Notes: generated by a model not told the origin, from the letters alone. Positions 45,597 through 58,029 are shown, counted from the stretch's first letter. The stretch is 64,000 nt of DNA from Amphiura filiformis (GCF_039555335.1 NC_092628.1:96972536-97036535); one strand, 5' to 3'. Program-made: numbers and translations.

Positions 45597-47150
45597 CTAA
45601 ATTTCTTTAATTTTTGACTGAAATTGGCCTAAAGTCATATTTTCCATCTGCGCTCTTACTGTCGGTGGCAAAAAATTCCATGCATAGGCTGCCCTGACGT
45701 GAAAAGTACGTTGACCTGAATTTGATTTAAATTTTGGAACAATCAATGTATTAGAAGTATGATTTCTAGTTATATGATTATGGTTATCATGAACAAAATC
45801 AAATTGAGAAGATAAGTATGATGGATATTCGTTCTTTAAACATTTGAAAACAGTCATTAATAGAGTATTATGCCATCTTTGATCAAGTTTAACCCACTGC
45901 AATGTATTCATTAAATCATTAGTTGGTGTCCTTATATCTGCTGAGAGAATTATTCTAGCTAAATTATTATGAAGTACCTGAAGCCTATTATGGTACTCTA
46001 CACTAAAATTTGACCAGACCATGCTGCCATAATCAAAGTGGGGAATAACAAGAGCATTTGATAACATTACAGTGGTTTTATATGGAAGGAAATATTTTAT
46101 ACGTTTTATTATACCAGTTCTTTTGGAAATAGTTTTACTAACATTATCAACGTGAGCTGACCAAGACATCTTGCTATCAAATTTTACACCTAGATATTTA
46201 AACTCATCTACTCTTTCAATATCATTGTTGTTATATAATAAATGTACATTGTTGAACTTTTCAAGCATTTTGTTTGTACCAAAGATCATAAACTTAGTCT
46301 TTTCAACATTTAAAGTGAGTTTGTTTACTTTGAACCATTCAGCTACCCTACTTAGACATGACTCCATTTGAATTTTAAGATCAGATTCATTTTTAGCTTT
46401 ACACATTAAAGAGGTATCATCAGCATACATTACAGTTTTACATTCAGACACAGCATTAGGTAAACAGTTAACAAAAATGATAAACAGTAAAGGACCTAAA
46501 ATTGAGCCCTGAGGAATACCAATATCAATTGGCCTAAAGTCAGAAAGAGTTGAGTTAACATTAACAGTTTGTTCTCTGTTGTTTAAGTATGATTTAAACC
46601 ATAATAATTCATCCCCATATACCCCATATTGTTTAAGTTTCCTAATCAGAATATCATGATTTACAGTATCAAATGCTTTCTTTAAGTCTATAAATAAAAC
46701 GCCTGTAGCATAACCTGTATCCATATTCTTTAAAATGTAATCTTGCACATCTAGAAGGGTTGTTGTTGTGGAATGATTCGGACGAAATCCTGATTGAGCA
46801 TTTGATAACAGTCCTACATTACTCATATATTCATATAATTGATCATGGACAGCTCTTTCAATGATCTTTGATACAATTGGTAATACAGAGATAGGTCTAT
46901 AGTTACTAACATTAGTTTTATCACCCGATTTAAATATTGGAGTTACTTTAGCCTTCTTCCATGCATCAGGAAAAGTAGACCCATTCAAAGACAGGTTGCA
47001 AATATGAACAAGGCATTTTGAGATGAAAGGCGCAGCCAACTTTAATAACCTTACATTGAATGGATCTAATCCTGACGATTTACAATTTTGCATTTTACTT
47101 ATTTGTTTGAGAACAAATTCATTAGATATTGCTCTAAAACTAAATTTGTT
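45597..47150 (-). pseudogene. LINE reverse transcriptase, frame largely intact
   Basis: A 498-residue frame holds the RT blocks: KVTPIFKSGDKTNVSNYRPI, FIDLKKAFDTVNH, GIPQGSILGPLLF and the catalytic MYADDTSLM, followed by the thumb and a C-terminal HYNRLQVLHNNLARI-type region. All catalytic aspartates are kept. It is cut off from the endonuclease by a frameshift, so it is probably a recent dead copy. Confidence 0.88.
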
Positions 47151-47235
47151 TACACTATGATTTTGATGAGAACATATAGTATTACAAGTGCATACATAAT
47201 TATCATTGTTATTATTAAATTTACTCCCAAGTTCA

Positions 47236-48680
47236 TTACCTATTGAAGTGAAAACTCATTGAACTCATTTGCCATATCCTTTTGTTACCTGAGTAATTAC
47301 CATTCTTTTTAACAACTGCTGTAGGTATACTTGATGTTTTGTTTGGTATAATTTTCTTAATTGTTTTCCAAAGATTTTTACTATTATTTATGTTGTTACT
47401 TATAGCCTCGTTACAATAACTCTTTTTCAGTGAATATTTCATATTGTTTACTTTATTTCTAAGAGACTTTGCTTTACTCCAATCTTCAGCATTATTTGTC
47501 TTATGTGCTTTTGAAAAATAGTAGTCCCTATCTTTACTTAGTCTCAAAAATTCACTATTCACCCATTCAGGTAAACAACCTTTAACTTTCTTTTCCTTAA
47601 ATGGTGCATGCTTGTCACAGGCAGCATTGAATGAAGACTGCCATTCATTAAGTGCTTCATTGACATCATTTATATTACGAATTCTACCCCAATCAATATT
47701 TTTGATTGTATCAATATAATCTGCTTCATTAAAGTTTTTGAAACATCTGGATCTTACAATTTTTGGTGGAAGTTTCAACTTATTACATTTTCTTACAGCA
47801 TATATTAATGAATGATCACTAAGACCTAAACTATGAACACCAGATGAGATAATAAGTTCTGGTTTTGATACAAATATTAAATCAATTTTTGTTTTACTAG
47901 TTTCAGTTATTCTTGTATAATCTGTTATAATTTGTTTCATATTAGAATTGTTTGCCAACCTTGTCACTTTTCTTAAATTACCAATTTTAACCTGATCTAA
48001 ATTAAAGTCTCCTAAAATATATACATCATCATATAAATTGTTACATTTCTTAAATATATCATCAAGATTATCAAGAAAATCAACAGTACAGTCTGGTGGG
48101 CGATAAATACTGCCAACTAAAATAGGCTTTGTGTTGGTTAAATTAAGTTCAATAAAAATACCTTCAATATCATTATCATATAAATCCTCATTTTGTTTTG
48201 ACAAAATACTGTTTTTAACATAACATAAATCTCCACCCCTTATTTTACCATTTTGTCTATCAAGTCTATAAGTATTATAACCATCTATTTCTACTTCTGA
48301 GTCATCAACATCCTTATCTAACCAAGTCTCATTAATACATAATGCATCAATAGCATTGTCATTCAAAAGGAAATTAACCTCATCAACTTTGTGAATTAAA
48401 CCCTGGATATTTAAATGAGCTATTTTAAGACCCTTCCTAATCTTACACTTTAAATCAATAAAGCCCTCATTAAGAGGAAGTTCATCATTAGCAAGTTTGT
48501 GAAAACAATTCTTACAATACCAATTATTATTTAGCTTAACATCATTATCATCAACACATCTAAGGTGAAAATCAAGAGTACAATTATTACAAGTTACATA
48601 AAGATCATTTTTAAGATTTTTCTTACACACTCACCACAAAAATCATTTTCAGTTTTCTTGCAAATTTTGACATTCTTTAC
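47236..48680 (-). pseudogene. LINE PHD-like finger plus APE endonuclease
   Basis: Starts with a cysteine-rich finger (C-N-N-C-T-L-D-F-H-L-R-C and W-Y-C-K-N-C), then endonuclease motifs L-N-I-Q-G-L, I-N-E-T-W-L, Y-R-P-P, G-D-F-N-L-D and L-S-D-H-S-L. More cysteines of the finger lie upstream in another frame near 48630-48680. A PHD-type N-terminus is known in some CR1-group elements. Confidence 0.82.
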
Positions 48681-48713
48681 AGTTTTAAAGTTTCAGTTCT
48701 TTTTTTACCGGTA

Positions 48714-49040
48714 CTATTTTTTATCTTTTACCTTACAACACTTGTTTGTACACTCATTGTTGTCACATGTTGTGACACTAGTAATTTCTTCATCATCAAG
48801 ATTTCCATTGTCTGCACCATTGGCATAAACATCATGAGAATTTTCATTTTCCATATCAGAAGTACTGATTGAAACATCATTATTACTACTACATGTAATA
48901 GCACTAGTTATATGTACAGATTTCTTTAGAATATCATTAAAGGTGAACCTCATTGAAAATAAAGTTATATACCAGCATGAATTTGTGATCATAGCACAAA
49001 AAAAGCACAGTGATTTATAGTGCGCCATGGACAGGCACAA
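48714..49040 (-). pseudogene. LINE 5' region frame, unrecognised
   Basis: A 108-codon frame, Ser/Asn/Asp-rich with a C-terminal T-C-D-N-N-E-C-T-N-K-C-C cluster, precedes the finger region. It could be the N-terminal extension of the same ORF. No function is assigned. Confidence 0.35.
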
Positions 49041-49232
49041 TGCCTAGACGTTGATCCACAAGCCTCCGCACACTTTACAGAACTTGATCCGAACATTTGT
49101 GATACCAAGTTTATTTGATATCCCTAAGGATGTTGACTACACAATTATACTTATAGAAAGTGACATATAATTATTTATGATATAGAAAAGAATGACAAAA
49201 TTTATACAAGTATTTTAAGAGACAATACTTAC

Positions 49233-49346
49233 CAATTTCACAGTTAAGTCCTATATATCCTGGAAGACACTGACATGTGTATCTATTGACACCATCAGTA
49301 CATGTACCTCCATTACGACAAGGGCTGCTGCTACACTCATTCTCAT
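49233..49346 (-). CDS. EGF-like exon (EGF-6)
   Basis: [37 protein letters not shown]; donor gtaagt. The start is D-E-N-E-C rather than D-I/V-N-E-C. It has both CSSSPC and an O-fucose-type CRNGGTC. Confidence 0.93.
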
Positions 49347-49443
49347 CTGAAATTAGTAATTGAATTGACTTTTATTAAAGAGCGTGATTTTCATTCCAGA
49401 TAAAGAAGAAAGATTATTTATACCTTTACTACTACTGTGTCAG

Positions 49444-49689
49444 CAGGCTCGTAGCCAGGATTTATTTGGGGGGTGCTAATTTTGAAAAAGTGGGACTTTT
49501 TTTCAAAATTTGGACCTTTTTGGACGGGGGGGCATGTTTGGACATTTTTGGACCAAAAAGGCATAAAACCTCTATTTTTTCGCTCACTGCGCTCGCAAAT
49601 AGGACCTTTTGGGTAAAAAAGGAGACTTTTTGGGCCTTTGGCATATTTGGGGGGATTGCACCCCTGTACCCCCCCTGGCTACGGGCCTG
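49444..49689. mobile_element. short TIR element, caggctcgtagccagg ends
   Basis: Left caggctcgtagccagg and right cctggctacgggcctg are inverse with one change. Non-coding; relative of 21768-22105. Confidence 0.75.
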
Positions 49690-50040
49690 ACTGTGAGAAA
49701 GTTTCATTAAGATGCACATGATATTCCTGCATGGTTTTAACCTGGGTCAAGTATTTAGTCTATATGTGATACAGCTGCTGTGAAATCATTGTCAATAGGA
49801 ATAACATTTTTTCATTCATTCAATTACTTTCCATCAAAAGGAATAACAAGGGATAAAAGCAATATAAACTTTCTTATACTATCAATATGATTAGGAAACA
49901 AAAACAATGGAGGAGGTACATCACAAAAGCAAAGACCATGATCCATGCTCCCAACTTTACATGTTAGAAGACAAACACTACACAAACTGGAGACAACAGC
50001 AGTCCACAAAATAACTGAGTTTATAATGTAACAGAAACAA
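49690..50040. repeat. intragenic duplication, copy of 36785-37085
   Basis: gaaagtttcattaagatgca, ttttttcattcattcaa, ccatcaaaaggaataacaag and atcaatatgattagg occur in the same order as in the other copy. Confidence 0.65.
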
Positions 50041-50154
50041 ACAAGAGAATGTTAAACAAAGACCAGAGTATACCATTAGAGCATAGTGTAATACAATCAT
50101 AAATAGAACAATCTTGACAGTAAGATTATTATAAATTTGACATGTCAAAGGTAA

Positions 50155-50725
50155 TACCATATTTCCTCTATTAAATGCCCGCATCATATTCTCTATGAAA
50201 TACTGACCGAAAATAAATGTCCATGCCGGCCGTATCAGGCGTGTAAGCTTAGAACAATAGTATTTCCAATGTTTCACAATCACGAAATTGCACAATTGTA
50301 TTGGATTTATACACAGAGGACACCGGACACCATGGACTAAAAATGTTCACTCCACAGGAAATTTGGTGAAAATTGGGAACAGAAAAAATTAATGACAGTG
50401 GAGTTTTTTACAAGATATAAATATATATTTTAATTTTATACTACAAGATCGGTATAAATTAAGCTTCAACAAACCCTTTTCGTTCATTAAAAAAAAGATG
50501 TTTCCATTCAAAGGAAAAGACTGCAAAACCTTGTGAAATCATTCATTTATCAAAGCTTTTAAGCCTTTTCTGACCTGAAAACAAGTCGTGCTGATAATGA
50601 AGCTTGAGTGAACAGGACAAATTCATATGAGATGTTTATATTATAAATTTTCTTGTAATAAATGCTCTCCATTTGGAAAATGCGACACCCCTGTCCCCTG
50701 GGGTATTTAATAAAGGAAATACAGT
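50155..50725. mobile_element. MITE with taccgtattt-type ends, copy 3
   Basis: Left taccatatttcctctattaa atgccc and right ggggtatttaataaaggaaa tacagta are inverse. Longer than the other two copies; non-coding. Confidence 0.6.
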
Positions 50726-50873
50726 AAATAATTAGTTACTTCTGTAAAGCGTGTGGTCTTGTGAGTTTGTCACCCCACTTATATCATCCCCCAGGTTGGG
50801 TCATAGTGCAGAATGATCAATAAATCCAAGGGTTTATTTATCTATTTTAAGTACAGATAACAAATGTTTCTAC

Positions 50874-52140
50874 AGGGTGTCCCAGAATGATTTATACCGG
50901 GAAAGTTGTATTATTTTAGGTATGAAGGGCATTACTATTGGTAGCATGGATACTGATATTGGACTCTGTCATTCTTGACATTTGCTTAAAAAATTACCTT
51001 TTTCAGAGTCTTGGTTAGCAGCGGCGTAGCTTGCGACACCATCACAGCGTCTTCATTCAGCGTAGTGTTCACCGGGTGGTCATGTGACCGGAGGATTGTA
51101 AACACTACGCTGAATGAAGACGCCGTGATGGTGTCGCAAGCTACGTCGCTGCTAACCAAGACTCTGAAAAAGGTAACTTTTTAAGCAAATATATTTAGCT
51201 ATCTGAGGAATTTTTAGAAATTGGACATTTCTAATGGAAGTTACAGGATATTGTGTAAAAATGGTGAATTCCAAGTTTTGACAAAACTACCTATTTTGAA
51301 AACCTGTAAAATTACTAACCGTTCAGCACAAAGTTATTTGGAAAATGTTATGCCATATATTTGATGTGTCCTGTTCTTACTTCTACTAAATAGTCGATAT
51401 CTATCGATTATTTATGATCTATCGATTATTTAAGCAATCCTTGTATAGAATAAAGGATTTGTTATGCTTGAGTGACCTTAAACTATTCTTTCTTTGGCTG
51501 CAGTTTTGAAGATAATTATTGCAGTGTGTGAGTTTCATCATCCAGAGATGGATTTTCATAAAAGTATAGAAAAGGTTTGTCCTTAGTGTCACAGTATGTA
51601 TTTATGTCCACAATATATTGGCAAACCCACAGCTGCGTAACGGAGAAGATAAAAATTTACTGCGGAGTATCCCTGTGGAAGTTATATCCTTTGTAATAAT
51701 GACATTTTTGGGTAAAAATTATGGTAAAAATCACATAAAAAGTATGTTTTTCCACCTAAATATCTGAAGTCATATTGAAATGTTTCACTTAATTCCATAT
51801 CAAGAATTATTCAGCGTTAAGCTCTACACCTGTGCCAAATTTGGTGTATTTCCTATAAAAGAATGTAGGATTTCTCCAATATATTGCAGGGTGCAGTCGG
51901 ACGATGGTGATAAAGGACCCATGTGTTATGAATCCTTTGCGCTGTAAATTACACACGTGCAGTTTTCGTCCATTTTCAGTAATAGCAATGTCACATCAAA
52001 ACGAATCATGTTATTTCCATGAACGTCACAGACTAAGTAGAAGACATATGTGTCATTGTATTGCACTTTAGATACACTGTTGAATATATATTTGATATTT
52101 TGTTCAAACACGGTATAAATCATTCTGGGACACCCTGTAT
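50874..52140. mobile_element. TIR element with TA flanks and a nested long palindrome
   Basis: cagggtgtcccagaatgatt tatacc at the left and ggtataaatcattctgggac accctg at the right are inverse complements, both bordered by TA, as for Tc1/mariner elements. Inside, 50985-51190 forms a hairpin with about 85-bp arms (aaaaagttacc..., tcagagtcttggttagcagc). No transposase is recognised. Confidence 0.75.
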
Positions 52141-52274
52141 AGTGTCATTCGTTATAACTACCATTATATCTTGGATCTCTTTCTCTCTTCTTTCACTTCA
52201 CATATATTTTATTTTGTTGGTATTTTATTCAAATATTATCAATTTAAGCATTAATGGCCAACATTTGTACTTAC

Positions 52275-52388
52275 TATCTTGACAAAATATTCCAGTAAAT
52301 CCACTTGGGCAAATACAGCTAAACTGGTTGATACCATCTATACATACACCACCGTTTTGACAAGGACCAGATGCACATTCATCAATAT
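52275..52388 (-). CDS. EGF-like exon (EGF-5)
   Basis: [37 protein letters not shown]; donor gtaagt. It lies between two large mobile elements. CASGPC and the hydroxylation pattern are intact. Confidence 0.93.
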
Positions 52389-52471
52389 CTGAAAAATTAA
52401 AGGATATTTAGCTGTCAGATATTTTCTCAGCAAAATAAATTTCCATGTGATCCAAAAAATAACAAGTTTTG

Positions 52472-52678
52472 ATCTATAGCTAAAATAATAGTTTCTCGAT
52501 CTTGAGAGCTCAATCGGCACGCAACGCCTACCACATGCTTTGGGTAGCGCTGCATTTCCTGTGCATACACAACCAATCGCGCTATTGTGTTATTCCACTA
52601 AACTTGTGACATTACGCAGTGCACACAGTACGGTCATACTCTCAGGATCAAGAAATTACTATTTTCGGTATAATAAAT
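52472..52678. mobile_element. 207-bp TIR element beside the LTR insertion
   Basis: atagctaaaataatagtttc tcgatcttgagag at the left pairs with ctctcaggatcaagaaatta ctattttcggtat at the right. It is non-coding. A relative is at 37600-37650. Confidence 0.65.
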
Positions 52679-52700
52679 TCCCATTTTAGCTTGCAAATTG

Positions 52701-52856
52701 TGTAGAAATAACGATAAAGGCGACAGACACAAGCGGCGTAGAGTTCATGTCAATGTGATTTATTCGGTAGCCCCAATATGGCCGCCTGCCTGGTAACGAG
52801 TAATGACGACCTTTGACCGGGTAACTAAGTGTCGTCGTGGGGGCGCTATTACTACA
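52701..52856 (-). repeat. 3' LTR of the Ty3-type element
   Basis: 156 bp, from tgtagaaataacg to gctattactaca on plus. Differs from the partner at 57874-58029 at two positions (cggCgt/cggTgt and cgtCgt/cgtAgt). Immediately inside lies aaaggggagg on minus, a polypurine tract. Confidence 0.95.
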
Positions 52857-53683
52857 CCTCCCCTTTAAGATAACCAAGCGTTATCTCATGTCGATTAAGA
52901 CTTTGTAATGAGTCCAGTTCTCATGAAGAATCATTAAACTATATTGTGCTAGCAATATGACTCGCTGTGAGTTTCTTTCAATTTAAGTGTCCTGTGCACT
53001 GTACTGTCTTTTAGAGGCATTTCTTGTTTTTGTTCAACTTTTAACAAGAACCCTTTTTAGGCACAAATCCTGTGGGGAGTGTACACAAGTTTCCTTCAAT
53101 GTATTCCTTCTCTCCCACCAGGTTCAAATTTTGCAAACAAATTTTTGGCAACATTTTGGAATTTAAAGTTAACACTTAAACTTGAAAACTAGAAACTTTC
53201 AACTCTCAAATCAACAAACAAGTTTGTGCCTGTAGATTGAAACAAGTGTGGCCAGCACACATGAATAAATCTTTTGTCCGGTCTATAGTTTTTTGCTAAA
53301 GAAGATACATGTCCATTGTCCATCTTGTAATCGTCTTGCTTGCTGGTTTTGTTCAGACTGACCAAGTCTGTGTATGTAATGCTTTCGGGTGCATTTATTG
53401 AATCATTCAAATGTTTGTCTGTCTGTTGGCACCAAATATGTTGTGGTGTACATGTATTTCTCCCAAATATTCTCTAAATGACAGATTTATGCTGACAAGT
53501 TATATTTTCCTTAAATGTTTTGGCACCTTAATTTGGGAAAACATGCAAATTGAAAAGTTTTCAAACAACTTTAACACAATAACTTGCAAACTTAAATGCA
53601 ATTGTCAACATCAATTTTTGTACATTTGGGACCTAAATTTGGTCAAGTTTGTTTTCAGCTTCCTGTCTTTTAACTGCCCACAG
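52857..53683 (-). other. LTR element 3' internal region, non-coding
   Basis: Between the integrase frame and the 3' LTR no supported frame is found. It ends in the polypurine tract at the LTR edge. Confidence 0.6.
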
Positions 53684-55138
53684 TTAATTCATAACATAGT
53701 CTTTAAATCTGCTTGGAGGTTTAATCTCCCTACTTCTTGTGCGAAGTCTTGGTGGTGTTGACTGTGTTGGACTGGCAGGGTTCTCCACAACTGCAGCTTC
53801 TTGATGACAATCACTGGTCACAGTCTTTTGATTTTTATGAGTGACTGGTGTATTTGACTCTTCACCAGTACTTAGTTCAGTCATTTGCTGCTCTTTAGCA
53901 GTGTAAACAATTGCTGCTCTATTGCGACGAAACACAGTTCCATCAGAAGTTTTGACAAGATATGAACGCGGTTCTTGAGAACGCTGTACAACTTGTCCAT
54001 CTTGCTTTCTATCACGAAGATAAACATTATCACCTGGGTGTAATGTGGGAAGTTCTTTGCCCGATGTAAACTTATTAAAGTTCAGTTCTTGGTTTTGACG
54101 ATATTTACTTTCGTTCTCACTGATTGGCTGTGGTACAGCTGGGAGCAGTTTACTGGGTAGCATGGGGAGTTGAGTTCGAAGTTTTCTGCCCATCAATAGC
54201 TCGCTTGGTGCAAAGCCATTTTGAAGAGGGGTGGCTCTATAGGTCAGAAGTGCAAGATAAATGTCTTGGTTCTTGCGGAGAAGCGACTTAATCGTACGCA
54301 CCGCACGCTCTGCTTCGCCATTGGCTTGAGGGAAATTTGGAGAGCTGGTTATGTGTGTAAACCCGTACGCAGCTGCGAACTCTTTGAATTGTGACGCGCT
54401 GTACTGCGGGCCATTGTCCGACATTATAATTTCCGGAATGCCATGCTGTGAAAACAGCTCTTTGAGGGCTATTATGACACTCTCAGAAGTCTGGTCACTG
54501 AGTTTCTTTATCTCAACCCACCTAGAATAATAGTCTACCACAATCAAATATGTTTTACCCTGAAATTGGAAGAGATCACTACCTAGTCTCTGCCATGGGC
54601 GTTCAGGTAGAGAGGAAGGCATTAGAGGTTCCTTTGTCTCAGGTCTGTGAATTGCGCATGTGACACACTTACGAATCATTTCTTCAATAGTCTTAGACAT
54701 ACCTGGCCACCATACTGAAGTACGCGCCCTAGCACGACATTTACTGACCCCAAGATGACCTTGATGGATGCAGTTTAGGATGTCAAGTCTCATGGAAGAA
54801 GGCACAACAATGCGATTATCATACAGAAGGAGATCATTTATGACTGCTAAGTGTGCTCTATTTTCCCACCATTGTCGGAGGAGAGGAGCATGGGGCATGT
54901 ATGCAGGCCAACCATTTGAACAGTAACCTCTGACAGCAGCACATTCAGGATCAGCTTTCTGACTCGTAGCTATGACGTTGAGACGTTGCTCAGTCGCTGG
55001 TAATTCCTTGATAGCATTTTCTGCATAAGTTTCAACTTCAGCGACCAACTCACTATCACTTACCAGGGGTCTACCTGTTGGTGCTCTTGAAAGTGAGTCT
55101 GCAATCGTTGTAGCTTTCCAGGTACATATTTGACTCAT
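53684..55138 (-). pseudogene. retrotransposon integrase frame
   Basis: 484 residues. H-Q-G-H-L-G followed by C-V-T-C gives the zinc-binding HHCC region; the catalytic core has the first Asp in L-G-S-D-L-F, the second in S-D-N-G-P-Q-Y and a Glu in A-N-G-E-A-E-R, so D-D-E is complete. The C-terminus is basic and proline-rich. Separated from RNase H by an in-frame TGA and a frame change near 55130. Confidence 0.92.
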
Positions 55139-55479
55139 GGGTTAAACCGCATCATTCTGAGCTTGAAGCGCTGAATGCGTGGTGGCATTTTTGCTAATTC
55201 TTTAGAATTCAGCAGTGGTACCAGTGGCTTGTGGTCGGTTTCCAATGTGAACTCTAGTCCCATCACATAATCAGAAAATTTCTCGCACGCCCAAGTAGCT
55301 GCTAAGGCTTCCTTTTCAATAACTGCATAGCGCTGTTCAGTCTCATTCAAGGATCTTGAAGCATAACTGATGGGTCGACGTTTACCGTCATCTTGAATTT
55401 GTAAAAGAACAGCGCCGATTCCAGATGAGGAAGCATCTGCTGCTATAAACTGTTGGATGGTTTGGGTCGTAATGTGCAA
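55135..55479 (-). pseudogene. retrotransposon RNase H frame
   Basis: D-A-S-S-S-G-I-G-A-V-L, I-S-Y-A-S-R-S-L and Y-A-V-I-E-K-E-A-L-A are RNase H motifs of Ty3-type pol, with L-E-T-D-H-K-P-L in the core. Frame breaks occur on both sides (about 55460 and 55135). Confidence 0.9.
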
Positions 55480-55587
55480 GAATGCGTGGAGAAATCAAGA
55501 TATCCTTCACTTGTTGGAAAGACTTCTGCTGATGTGGACCCCAGTACCATGCTGTCTCTTTCCTCAGAAGTTGCCTCATGGGCTCTG

Positions 55588-57843
55588 TCATTTCAGCCAA
55601 TCCTGGGATGAATTTTCCAAGCTGATTGACCATCCCCATGAATCGCTGTAACTCAGTAATATTTGTTGGAGCAGGGAATTCAGCAATCGCTGATGTCTTC
55701 TGAGGGTCGCCTGGAGACCTTTATGGTCAATGATGTGTCCCAAGAATCTGATCTTCTGTTTTGAGAATTCACACTTGTTGTTGAGAGTCAAGCCTGCCTC
55801 TTGCAAGCGTTGCAATACCGCCCTCACTTGGCGGTTGTGTTCCTCTTGTGTGGCACTGTGGATAAGGATGTCATCCATATGACATATGACACTGTCAAGG
55901 CCTTCCAGGACGTTGGACATCATCCTCTGAAAGATCTCGGGGGCGCTGCTTATTCCAAATGGCAAGCGGTTGAAGCAAAATCGCCCAAATGGCGTAATGA
56001 AGGTTGTCAACAGACGTGATTCCGCATCCAGCGGAATTTGCCAAAACCCGCTGTTGGCATCCAGCTTTGTGAAGAATTTGCTGTTGCTGCTGCCAAGGTT
56101 TGCAAGTGACGAGTCAACTGAAGCCATTGGATGTATCTCCCGTTGCACACTTTTATTCAAAGCTGTGAGATCAACGCAAACCCGGACTGCACCATTACTT
56201 TTGGGAACACAAACAATACCTGAGCACCACTCTGTAGGTGTCTTGACCGGTGACACGACCCCTTGCTCAACCATGTTATCAATTTCTTGTTTGAGTTTGG
56301 ACAACAATGGGTGAGGGACCTTCCTAGGCGTGTACAGGCATAGAGGCTTGGCACTATCACGCATAGTGATGTGATACTTATACTTCTCATTGACTCTCCC
56401 AAGACCTTTAAACAATCCGGGAAACTCTTCCTGGAAATTTGCACTAGGACTAGACTCCTGTAGGCCTACTTCATTGACCCTTGCTATTAGACCTAACTGA
56501 TAACACCCTTTCCTGCTAAGCAAGCAGCATTTCTGATGTTTTATAACATATACTTCTTCATCAAGTTTCCTACCATCAAACTGGAGAGTAGCCACAAACT
56601 TACCGACAACTGGGATCTTGATGTGTCCTGGGCCGAAAAGATCTTCCTGGGATGGCACTAATTTCTCATTCTTAACCCAAGACAGATGTTCACTGACTAC
56701 AGTAACTTTTGCACCTGAATCTAATTTGAACTTTGTTTTGTGGTTATTCACGTGCACATCTTCTGACCAGTATTCATCGTCGTCATATGGGTCTGAACTA
56801 GGACCATCATAGTAATTCTCACCTAGGAATGGGGCATCAACATCAGAAATTTCACCCAGGAAAGGTGTGTCATCGATGCCAAATTCATTATCCATATCAC
56901 CATAATACTCATCCTGTAAGCTTACCTCATCAAATTCTACCTGTAACTCATTTACCTGTGAGTGTGACTGCGAGCCACCACGGCATACTGCAGCATAATG
57001 ACCAGGCTTATTGCATTGTTTACATTTTGCATTTTTGGCAGGACAGTGTTTACGTGGGTGGTATTCTTTGCCACACCATTGACATTGATTAGTACTTGTA
57101 TGTGTGTTTACCTTCACATTTCGTGCAGACCTTGAGACATTGGACCTGTAAGTGTTACCCTGGGTGGGACCCTGATATCGCCTACCACTACGCTGCGCTG
57201 CATTGGGCTTACTCACATAATCAACATTATTTGTTGACTGACTTTCACTTACGCTTGCGCCATTACCGCGAACTAGACCTCTATCTTGCTTACGAGCTTC
57301 AGATTGTCTACAAATTCTGACTGCTTCTATCAAGGTTAGTTTGGCCTTGCGTTGCATATGGTCAGATAAAGCTTCATCAGCTACCCCTGCAACCAGTCTG
57401 TCTCTGATAAGTTCGTCTTTGAGTGAACCATACTCGCAATCGTCAGCAAGTTTGTATACATCTTGGATAAACTTTTCAATGGGCTCACCAGGTCTCTGTT
57501 GTCTTCTGTTGAACTTCGCACGTTCAACAATTGTATTTTTTCTAACATCGAAGTATTCATCCAACGCCGTGATAACTTCTTTATAAGTTGCTTTGGATTC
57601 GTCGATTTCTAGAGTCACCAGGATATCGTCGGCTGAATCGCCCATGCAATAGAGTAGCAATGAGACTTGATCTTCTTCGGACTGTTTGATAAGACCGCTA
57701 GCTTGTCTATATCTCTCAAACCGTCGCTTCCATTTTGACCAGTTCTCGGTTTGCTGTGCCCCATTTGCGCCTTGAAATTCGCCCGGCAGAGGCAGATGTG
57801 ATGCCGGAACGCCTGGCGGAGGAGTAGGGCCATCGTCTGGCAT
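55588..57843 (-). pseudogene. retrotransposon gag-protease-RT frame
   Basis: 751 residues from an ATG 31 bp inside the 5' LTR. Residues about 35-200: gag-like helical region. About 250-290: two CCHC knuckles (C-Q-W-C-G-K-E-Y-H and C-K-Q-C-N-K-P-G-H). About 373: protease L-D-S-G-A. About 520-740: RT with R-V-C-V-D-L-T, F-T-K-L-D-A-N-S-G-F-W and the catalytic C-H-M-D-D-I-L. Gag and pol share one frame. The frame is lost after L-G-H-I-I-D-H-K-G-L near 55710. Confidence 0.93.
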
Positions 57844-57873
57844 GGCTCATGGGTCAAACACCGATTGCCACCA

Positions 57874-58029
57874 TGTAGAAATAACGATAAAGGCGACAGA
57901 CACAAGCGGTGTAGAGTTCATGTCAATGTGATTTATTCGGTAGCCCCAATATGGCCGCCTGCCTGGTAACGAGTAATGACGACCTTTGACCGGGTAACTA
58001 AGTGTCGTAGTGGGGGCGCTATTACTACA
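57874..58029 (-). repeat. 5' LTR of the Ty3-type element
   Basis: 156 bp, partner of 52701-52856 with two mismatches. It abuts EGF-4 by about 120 bp. Confidence 0.95.

Larger units (their letters stand above)
45310..49050 (-). mobile_element. CR1-like LINE in the EGF-6/EGF-7 intron
   Basis: Same orientation as the host gene. It includes a PHD-like finger, APE endonuclease and reverse transcriptase, then a 3' end with aataaagaaagaataaataa-type short repeats at 45312-45345, as CR1-clade elements have. A frameshift near 47240 separates endonuclease and RT frames. The 5' edge near 49000-49085 shares about 80 bp with the SINE at 59757. Confidence 0.85.
52701..58029 (-). mobile_element. Ty3/gypsy-type LTR retrotransposon, 5.3 kb
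   Basis: Two 156-bp LTRs with 5'-TG...CA-3' ends bracket gag-pol on minus. The 5-bp target duplication AATTG is present at 52696-52700 and 58030-58034. A primer-binding-type TGG follows the 5' LTR (tggtggcaatcggtg on minus). The order protease-RT-RNase H-integrase identifies the Ty3 group; no envelope-like frame is evident. Near-identical LTRs indicate a recent insertion, yet pol is broken by frameshifts and a stop. Confidence 0.95.

Noticed and set aside
55880-55900. Loss of RT catalysis in the LTR element because of HMDD
   Set aside because: The two aspartates are kept; the residue before DD varies among Ty3-type elements, so this is not evidence of inactivation.
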